Shown here piece by piece: positions 57,201 to 64,000 of a stretch of 64,000 nt of DNA (position 1 is the stretch's first letter; every line of letters starts with the position of its first letter). The DNA is taken from the NCBI GenBank assembly GCA_036186865.1, contig AP025065.1, forward strand, positions 10,294,010-10,358,009, in the 5' to 3' direction. The notes under the pieces were generated by a model. That model saw only the letters and a list, made by a program, of their open reading frames with translations, made no database searches and was not told where the DNA came from. A program made the position numbers and the translations under genes. This stretch comes from Eustoma russellianum (Eukaryota > Streptophyta > Magnoliopsida > Gentianales > Gentianaceae).

Positions 57201-58030
57201 TGATCATAATGCTTATAAATCGTTGCTTAATTTCTATCATGCTACTATAAATCATCCCTTAGTATTTACTCCACTATTACTATTCATTTCTTAGTAGTTA
57301 TGGTCCCAACTTAGTCCTAAGCCTACTATGGTATTACCGTCCAGGTAAGAATATGGACCTTCTCTAATTTACCCTAGTGGTGTCAAGTACTATGTTGCAA
57401 TTATGGTAAGGTAGCCCGAGTTACTGCCTGACCCGGTAATATTGATCTAAGGTTTGTACTAGAATGTTCTGATTAACATCATAATTCATTCGAATCAATT
57501 ATATAATGTTCAACTAGGGTTGCTAAGATCACGGCTTAGAGAGTTGTGATCAACCTTACATAAGGGAGAAGTGCATGGGGTATCTTAGATGTATGTGTCT
57601 CCAAAACCGTTGGCCCTCTATAGTTTAGGATCATATCTTATCTCTAGGATCGTTCTTAGCATCACCCTTCTTACCTCTAAGATCGCGTTTTATCTCCCAA
57701 TCATAATTAGTACATAATCAACACCTATTACTAATTCCATATTTATGTCCAAAGTCAACTCGTAATCAATATCATTACTTACGTCTAAAATCGTGACTTA
57801 TGTTCAGAATCATCGCTTATAACTGGGGTCCTTGCCTATGTTCATAATCATCGCCTTAAGTTCAAATCATCACATGGGTCTAAGGTTGTGTCTTAGGGGC
57901 AAAATCATAAGTTATTTTCTAACATCAGGGCCTGGAGAAGCACGGAGTGCGGTGGTGCCGTATCCCCCGAGTGGTTCCCTCAAAGGTTGGGACATGCATC
58001 CCTCACATCTCCTCAGTGTAACACCTTATG

Positions 58031-58204
58031 TCACGCCGAGGCGGTGGTAGAGTAGGGGGGTTGCTGCTGCTGCTGAGCAACACTTTGCGCTATCACTGTG
58101 ATAGCGCCTATCAGTGCCTGGGATACTAACACTGGTGGTGGTGGTGGTGGAGGGTTCTCGTTCTCATTGCCACCATTTCCTTGGTTATCTCTTCTGTGAG
58201 GCAT
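58031..58204 (-). pseudogene. Gag N-terminal fragment (Ty3/gypsy)
   Basis: MPHRRDNQGNGGNENENPPP followed by a Pro run, then VLVSQALIGAITVIAQSVAQ and a Gln run, ending at a stop at 58031-58033 after about 57 residues. Basic MPxRRxN-type heads with Pro and Gln runs are usual in Gag of plant chromoviruses. The capsid core that should follow is absent. Confidence 0.65.
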
Positions 58205-58470
58205 TTTTTCTGCAGAATCAACGCTTATTAGCATTCAGCAATTCCAAAAACATAAGTACTGAAAGCCCATATGCGTTGTACAAGGTAGGATTTGTACCCT
58301 AAGTAGAGTAACGTTTATTGATTAACTTTTATCGCGCTCGCACACACCCATCCTAATCAAACTTACATATAGAATCACATACTTAGACCTAAAGATCAAC
58401 TTAAGGTGAAAATCATAACTTAAGACTCTACATGTCATAACCTAGGTCTCCGAGGTAGATCTGAAGCCTA

Positions 58471-58483
58471 GGCTCTGATACCA
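58471..58483 (-). other. Primer binding site (tRNA-iMet type)
   Basis: The - strand reads TGGTATCAGAGCC two bases after the LTR end ...GGGGCGCTACA, the standard initiator-Met primer sequence. Confidence 0.9.
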
Positions 58484-59181
58484 CCTGTAGCGCCCCGACC
58501 CGGACAGCGGAATCCGAACCGGTACGCCCGTCGTAGCTTACTGAGAAGACTACAAGACGCCTCATCTCTCGTATACACATCAGCAATGACGTAAGAGAAA
58601 CAAGTGCGGAAACATGAATCTGATAAATCTCCACCATCAATTCAATACATCAAACGATAATAACATCTCTAAGGGTAGTCACAGTAATAACGAACTAATC
58701 CTCAAGTGTATGAAAGAACAGAAATAAATAACAACTGTGGCATCTAGCTCCCAACATGTCTCTCTATATATCCCATTCAGCCCACTCGCCCTCGTCTTCT
58801 ATGAATATCATGTTGTAGCTAGGCTCATCTGCAATCACAAAGGTAGTACCCTTAGCGAAAAACGCTAGCAAGTAACCCGCTTATAAGACATACGGGATCA
58901 ACACATGGCAAGACATGAGTAATGTATAATTCAAGGGAATTGTGGGGCACATGTCTTGTAACTTTCAAATATATAAGCGAATAACTTAATAAAGCAAGTA
59001 CAGCATTTTGCACGCAAATAACAATTCATTGGCAATCAGATACCACTCACATTCATACCACATTGACTCTCGTGATGCATGTCAAAATATGCACTACACT
59101 ACACAATCACAAATGCATGAGCCACTTCTTTTCAAATCAGTGCAATGCATGTCACAATGTCCGGTCTCGTAACTCGTAACC

Positions 59182-59459
59182 CTGTAACGCACCCCGGCTT
59201 ATATTTCCATCCCGGTTAACGTTACAGGCTCGTTATGCTCTGTGATGCACCTCGGCTTATATTTCCATCCCGATTAACATCACAGACTCGTAAAACCCTG
59301 CAATGCACCTCGGCTTATATTTCCATCCCGATTAACATTGCAGAGGACTTTATACCCTGTAACGCACCCCGGCTTATATTTCCATCCCGGTTAACGTTAC
59401 AGTCTTTTGTGCCCTGCAATGCACCCCGGCTTAAATTTCCATCCCGGTTAACATTGCAG
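59182..59459. repeat. Covarying inverted-repeat array, second LTR copy
   Basis: The same five 46-bp units as at 53002-53279, starting at 59182, 59240, 59298, 59357 and 59414. No difference between the two arrays was seen by eye, as expected for LTRs of one recent insertion. Confidence 0.93.
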
Positions 59460-59969
59460 GTCACCTTCGCAAATCTGTGCCGAAGCACCTTTCTTTTCAA
59501 ATCAATATGCAAATGCAAGTGCCATGATGCAAGACTCCTCGTTTCAATCACCTTTCTCGTTCTCGTATGCAATTCACATTCACATAAGTAGTTCATGTAC
59601 ACACGCGCAAGTATAAGCAACACACAAGCTTTCGCTAATTTACACACCATAACTTAAGCTTCAACCATCTCGTCCACACTTATTCCTGATTCTAAGGTTC
59701 ACAACCTAAGGCAAGTGTCCCTGACAATCCTTCCTTGAACTCTCAAACACCTCGTACGTTCATCTCCTAACCCTCCTAAGTCATCCAAGCTGAACTCCGA
59801 TTCGAATACCCTTCAAATTCTTCAAACTTGATTCACCATCTTAAGTCATGTTCCCAAGACTTAGACTAGTCCTAATCAGGTCCTAAGAAGTCCCTAAGGT
59901 CACCCAAAGGATCCCCTAGCTTCCCTCTTTCTTCCCTTACTTTCCCACAAAACTGGTTGACGTCATACC

Positions 59970-60413
59970 CTGACGTCGATCGATCTACGTACGTCATACC
60001 CTGACGTCGATCGATCGACGTCCATCTGAGGCACGTCGATCTCTCACTCAACCTACGTCATACCCTCACGCCATACCCTCACTTACTGCACGTCATACCC
60101 TCACGTCATACCCTCACGTCATACCCTTACTTACTGCACGTCATACCCTCACGTCATACCCTCACTTACTGAACGTCATACCCTCACGTCATACCCTCAC
60201 TTACTGCACGTCATACCCTCACGTCATACCCTCACATCATACCCTCACGTCATACCCTCACTTACTACACGTCATACCCTCACTCTGAACTACGTCGATC
60301 GATCGTCGTGCATCTGAGGCACGTCGATCTCTCACTCCTTCCACGTCGATCGATCGACGTGCATCTGAGGCACGTCGATCTCTCACCTGCTATACGTCGA
60401 TCGATCGACGTCA
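59970..60413. repeat. Palindrome and minisatellite block, second LTR copy
   Basis: Palindromes at about 60003-60022, 60343-60363 and 60396-60413 border CGTCATACCCTCA repeats. The repeat order and number differ slightly from 53790-54244 (for example one ACATCATACC unit is missing and an AACGTCATACC variant is present). Confidence 0.9.
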
Positions 60414-61282
60414 TAATTTCTCAGAATCTTCATCCTGCGATTTCTGCAGAAATTGCATATCTATAACCCAATCATTTTCCAACTTTCTTCCCCTCAATCC
60501 AAGCCTAATCTTCCATCTCAATCCATTCTTAATTCCCTCAACAAGATCCTTCATACGCACGTCAACGATTCAATCCTAAAACTTGAATCCTTCATCAAAT
60601 CAAACCAAAACCTAATCTTTCCACTCCTCCCTCCCTTCAACTGCCATTATCCACAAAGTGGGGGTCAAGGGATGGGGATTTACATGATCTTACGTAATCA
60701 ACGAACATCAAACAAGATTTCAACATATAATGGCCAAATCTCAAACCAAAACACATAGATCGCACAAATAGATTCACATGAAGAAATTACTGCATGGTGA
60801 TCCAAATTGATATCAAAAGTAGGCCTTTTTTTCTTTCGCAAAAACGTAAGAACTTATAAGTAGATTACTTGCCTTTGATTACCCGGAGAAGGAACGAAGA
60901 ACGGACGAAGATTGGATGAAGATCTAGCGGAGTTCTTCGCCTAGGGTTGAGGGGAGATGAAAACCGCCTAGGAGGAGAGAGTTTTGCGTCGTTCTCTCTT
61001 CTGAGAAAAGGGAAAACTGACGCTATGTCAGTTTTTTATAAGGAAAGGGAAAAGTTTGGAGTTTCTAAATTTATATCCTATTTTCCTATTTATCTTAAAG
61101 GATAAATCCTAATATTTAATTCAAAATGAAATCCTCATTAATTTCAATACTTAAACCCTCAATTAATTTCCATTAGTCCTATTATTTAATTCGTAATTAA
61201 TTACGGTTGACCGTCATTAATCTCATTTAATTCTTCTTTATCTCTTAATTATTCTACGGAGGTTGCGGGGCGTAACAGGTTC

Positions 61283-61576
61283 TTCCTTTTGCTCTCTTTG
61301 ATCATCGATCAAAACTAGATTCCGTATCAACGTCATGAGCAAACGTTGTGGAGAAATCGAATCCTTCCATCTTGAAGACACATGCCAGGGGTAAATTGTC
61401 GTTCTTAGACCACGAACAAGCTTAAGGAGGTGGATATTGCTCAGTCCAAACGAGAGTCTTACGGCCAAAGTTGGTTTTCTTGAATAGTTCTTGTCACCGC
61501 ACAAGGTTTTTTGTGAAAGATTCGTTAAGACTAAGGAAAGGTCCGTCCTTTTGCGTGGAGCATGCATCATTATGAT
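61283..61576. other. Short unassigned stretch between gypsy LTR and copia fragment
   Basis: No coding frame is supported. A 110-codon - strand frame crossing the LTR boundary is chance. Confidence 0.4.
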
Positions 61577-61815
61577 TGTCGAAAGTATAGCTAGACCGCT
61601 GAAATTTTATTGTGACAATACTGCAGCAGTCTTATTTTCTAAAAACGACAAGTACTCTAAAGGTGCTAAGCATATGCAGATAAAGTACTCTGCCGTTAAA
61701 GAAGAAATTCAGAAACAAAGAGTGTCAATTGACATATTAGCACCGGTCTTATGGTAGAGATCCATTAACGAAAGGATTGCCACCAAAGACATTTCATGAC
61801 ATGTCGAACGTATGG
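61577..61815 (+). pseudogene. Ty1/copia RNase H C-terminal fragment
   Basis: IVESIARPLKFYCDNTAAVL, FSKNDKYSKGAKHMQIKYSA and VKEEIQKQRVSIDIL in one frame. A shift near 61755 leads to DPLTKGLPPKTFHDM, the usual end of a copia polyprotein. This is a lineage other than the SIRE elements in this window. Upstream domains are absent. Confidence 0.88.
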
Positions 61816-62089
61816 GTATTTTTATGGGTATTGTTAGACATCATGAATGATATGCATTAATGTATTGACACTTTGAACTAAATAAAAGTTATTTGTTTTT
61901 GATATTTACTGTTTATGATTATGGTGTATACATAACTGTGTCAGAATTTTGTTACAGGAATAAATGTTTATTAAAGTTGTATCTTACTCTTCATTAAAGG
62001 TTGTAGTAAAGACAAGTTTATTGTTGTAGTACATGGAAGGGAGTTTGTCAAAATGGATGGTTTACAATCCCAATGAAAGTCATCATAAA
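61816..62089 (+). other. Copia 3' flank, AT-rich
   Basis: Follows the RNase H fragment and contains AAATAAAAGTTATTTG and TTGTTACAGGAATAAATG, consistent with a degenerate 3' leader or LTR. The boundary with the next LTR is unclear. Confidence 0.4.
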
Positions 62090-63500
62090 ATACATTATCA
62101 TGCCAAGTGATGAAAACCATGAAAATAAGGAAATACACTCACAAAACCATGTATATACATGTTTGTACATAAAATTATGATCATTAAAAGCAACATTTAT
62201 GATCAAGTATGTTAGACATACTTATGATGCATACATAAACATACTAAAATAAGATCATAAAACATATGAAACCAACATACCATAGAAAATACATAGTGAT
62301 GATCATCATGGACAAATACATGAACAAATACATCAAAGTCACAAACTTAGTACACTTTTCTTAACATGTCATATATCTTCATTCTTCTTCTTTATGCTTT
62401 GTACTTATATATCACATAAGAGTGTTCATTTCATTTCGTTTATGCATATAAGCTTCTTTTCTTGTTTAACATTAAGAACATAGCTTGTACATATTCTCGA
62501 TACTAAAACCTTGAACATACATCATGAATGATCCAACTTTATATGAATATATATACATAGATCTTTGGAAATAATGAAGGATCTAGGAAGAATACTTGCC
62601 TTATCACTTAACATTTAACTAAAAGTGAAGATTTCTTCACTTGGCTTGAAGAAAATCCTTCTCCTTTATATCTTAAATAGCCACAGTTTGGACAAGGAAA
62701 AGAGAAGGTTAGTGAGCAACTGTGGAGATGAATAAATAGAAGAAGGATAGTTGAATTTCAATGATGTTCTTACATTGTTGCTCCTTGGTTCTTAACTCAA
62801 CTATACTTGGTATCCTTAGAGCTTGGATGAAGGAAGATGTTATGACTAGTTTTTTGGATGATTGTGTGAGGTGAAGATAAGAAAATTTTCCTCATTGGTT
62901 CTCTTCTCAAGCTCACGGTTTTGGGGTGTGTAAAAGGGGCTTGAAGACTTTGTTTTCTCTTGCTTGAAGGAAGAAGAAAATGTTAAGAGTGTAGTAGGAA
63001 GTGAAGTGTGAAAGAAGGGAAAGAAATCACCTATTTCAAAGAGCAAATTTTGGCCAAGAGGGAAAGAGAGGGAAGGAGGGAAAAATGGAAGAAGTGGAGT
63101 GGTTTGGAGAGGGTCTTCCATTTCTTTCATGACACCTAAGTAACTTTCCTTACATATTTGGAAGATTTCTTCCAACCCCATCATGGCCACATGGGTGATT
63201 TTTGCATGGTCTTCCTTTTTTTTTCTTCCATAAATATTTCCTATGTATTAATTTCTTTTCCTTTTTTTAATTAGTCTAAAATATTTGTGTCGTGTCTTTT
63301 CTTTTTGATTTAATTTATTCTAGGTTGTAAGTTGTTACATGTTGTAGTGTTTTTATTCCTATGACGAAATCATAACGTTCGTTAACGAATTTCGTCGGAT
63401 ATCGATATTTCGTATGATTTAATACAAGCAAAAAATCTAAACGCATGTAATCACGATAAGAAATACGTATCGAAGAAACGAAATTTTTCGGGGCGTAACA
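62090..63500 (-). mobile_element. Partial - strand Ty3/gypsy LTR
   Basis: On the - strand it begins TGTTACGCCCCGAAAAATT at 63500, with a pyrimidine-rich leader (62850-63230) and an AATGTAAGAAC donor-like site near 62766-62776. The GATGATCCAACTTTATATG / GAAGGATCTAGGAAGA(A)TACTTG blocks match 6250-6400 and 11700-11800. The 3' part of the LTR is missing on the left; the left end is approximate. Confidence 0.75.
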
Positions 63501-63501
63501 T

Positions 63502-63610
63502 TTGGTCTTTAGGCTATGATAATAGTGTTGCTTCCACGCTGCGTGTGTCCTAGTTCGAGCCTACATCTTTCTAGTTGCAATATCTAATACCAACTAAGCT
63601 ATGTCATGTG
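63502..63610 (+). mobile_element. Possible SINE remnant
   Basis: TTGGTCTTTAGGCTATGATA, GCTTCCACGCTGCGTGTGTC and a box-B-like AGTTCGAGCCT resemble a degraded tRNA-derived head. It directly abuts the LTR end at 63500. No tail or target duplication was found. Confidence 0.3.
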
Positions 63611-64000
63611 CATTTACCACTTTTCCATATTCATTTCCCTGCTTTATAAATAAACCTCCAGTTTCTTTTTTAATTTATTTAAACCTTAGTTTTATACACG
63701 AGCTTTATTAACAATTCAAAAAAGTAGGATTTGAAAAGGGAAAAAATTGAAACATCCCTAAATAACCGATAAAGAACGCTTTTATTTTAAAATGAGAAAA
63801 AACAATTATATACATTTCATAAAAAGGCAACCTACCGCTCATCATTGTTGTTAAAGCTGCTGAAAGTAACTTATAGATTTGTTTAGAAACGTATGAAATT
63901 AACAGTTAAATGATTTCATTAGGTTATGAACTACTCCGACCATGCGCGTACACACATTTATGTATGTACACATATGTGTGTATATATATATATATATATA
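63611..64000. other. AT-rich DNA ending in (TA)n
   Basis: No gene seen. A (TA)n run begins near 63980 and continues to the window edge. Confidence 0.6.

Larger units (their letters stand above)
55109..58485 (-). mobile_element. Internal region of the Ty3/gypsy derivative, mostly non-coding
   Basis: On the - strand it starts with a primer binding site (58471-58483) and a gag-like fragment (58031-58204). It ends with the hairpin AAGTTTCG-AGGA-CGAAACTT (55127-55146) and a polypurine tract AAGGGGGGTAGAA (about 55109-55121). No protease, reverse transcriptase, RNase H or integrase is visible across 2.8 kb, so movement would need proteins in trans. It resembles the smaller non-coding element at 4677-12941 in plan. 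Confidence 0.85.
58486..61277 (-). mobile_element. 5' LTR of the Ty3/gypsy derivative (2792 bp)
   Basis: Collinear with 52306-55108 at an offset of 6180 and nearly identical: I saw only scattered substitutions plus a net 11-bp difference, mostly in the minisatellite. Starts TGTAGCGCCCCGACC at 58486, ends GGGGCGTAACA at 61277, followed by GGTTC (61278-61282). Confidence 0.95.

Overview
This is a plant nuclear window, almost certainly dicot. One real host gene is visible: a ten-exon Qb-SNARE of the plant-specific NPSN family, close to Arabidopsis NPSN13. It lies on the + strand at 19137-29959 and codes for 270 residues. Everything else I can identify is repeat DNA: Ty1/copia elements of the SIRE type, several Ty3/gypsy elements with very long LTRs (2.8-4.3 kb), RTE-clade LINE fragments, possible SINE remnants, minisatellites and (TA)n/(CA)n runs. 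The species cannot be named from the sequence.

Layout. 1-4657: 3' end of a + strand Ty3/gypsy element (integrase tail with two stop codons, polypurine tract, LTR); its LTR is interrupted by most of a SIRE-type LTR. 4677-12941: a - strand, non-coding Ty3/gypsy derivative with a 4.3 kb 5' LTR, a 1.1 kb internal region and a truncated 3' LTR. 12947-17395: decayed SIRE pol plus its 3' LTR. 17400-17785: antisense RTE piece. 18481-30400: the NPSN gene, with an RTE pseudogene in intron 5 and duplicated segments in intron 2. 30530-37110: two copies of a GTTCG-rich repeat flanking a 5'-truncated RTE, which is split by a 3.5 kb solo gypsy LTR with a TATAG target duplication. 38050-52300: a decayed + strand Ty3/gypsy pol split by a full-length 10.7 kb - strand SIRE-type copia element (LTRs of about 3.02 kb, target duplication CAAAG). 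52306-61277: a full-length - strand gypsy derivative lacking pol (LTRs 2803 and 2792 bp, target duplication GGTTC). 61577-63500: a copia RNase H scrap and another partial gypsy LTR.

The most interesting signals are structural. The 52306-61277 element carries in each LTR five 46-bp inverted-repeat units at a 57-59 bp period, and their two arms change together from unit to unit so that pairing is kept. A CGATCGATCG palindrome array with a shared flanking phrase occurs both in SIRE copia LTRs and, in antisense, in that gypsy LTR. The copia LTR holds several perfect hairpins with 10-15 bp stems. The gypsy elements share a perfect hairpin just before the polypurine tract and a splice-donor-like motif inside the LTR.

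Four 10-N gaps are present. At least two (4936 and 46080) are bordered by the same sequence on both sides and look like contig ends that overlap but were not merged, so local lengths there are unreliable. Boundaries of old repeats are approximate. All similarity judgements were made by eye.
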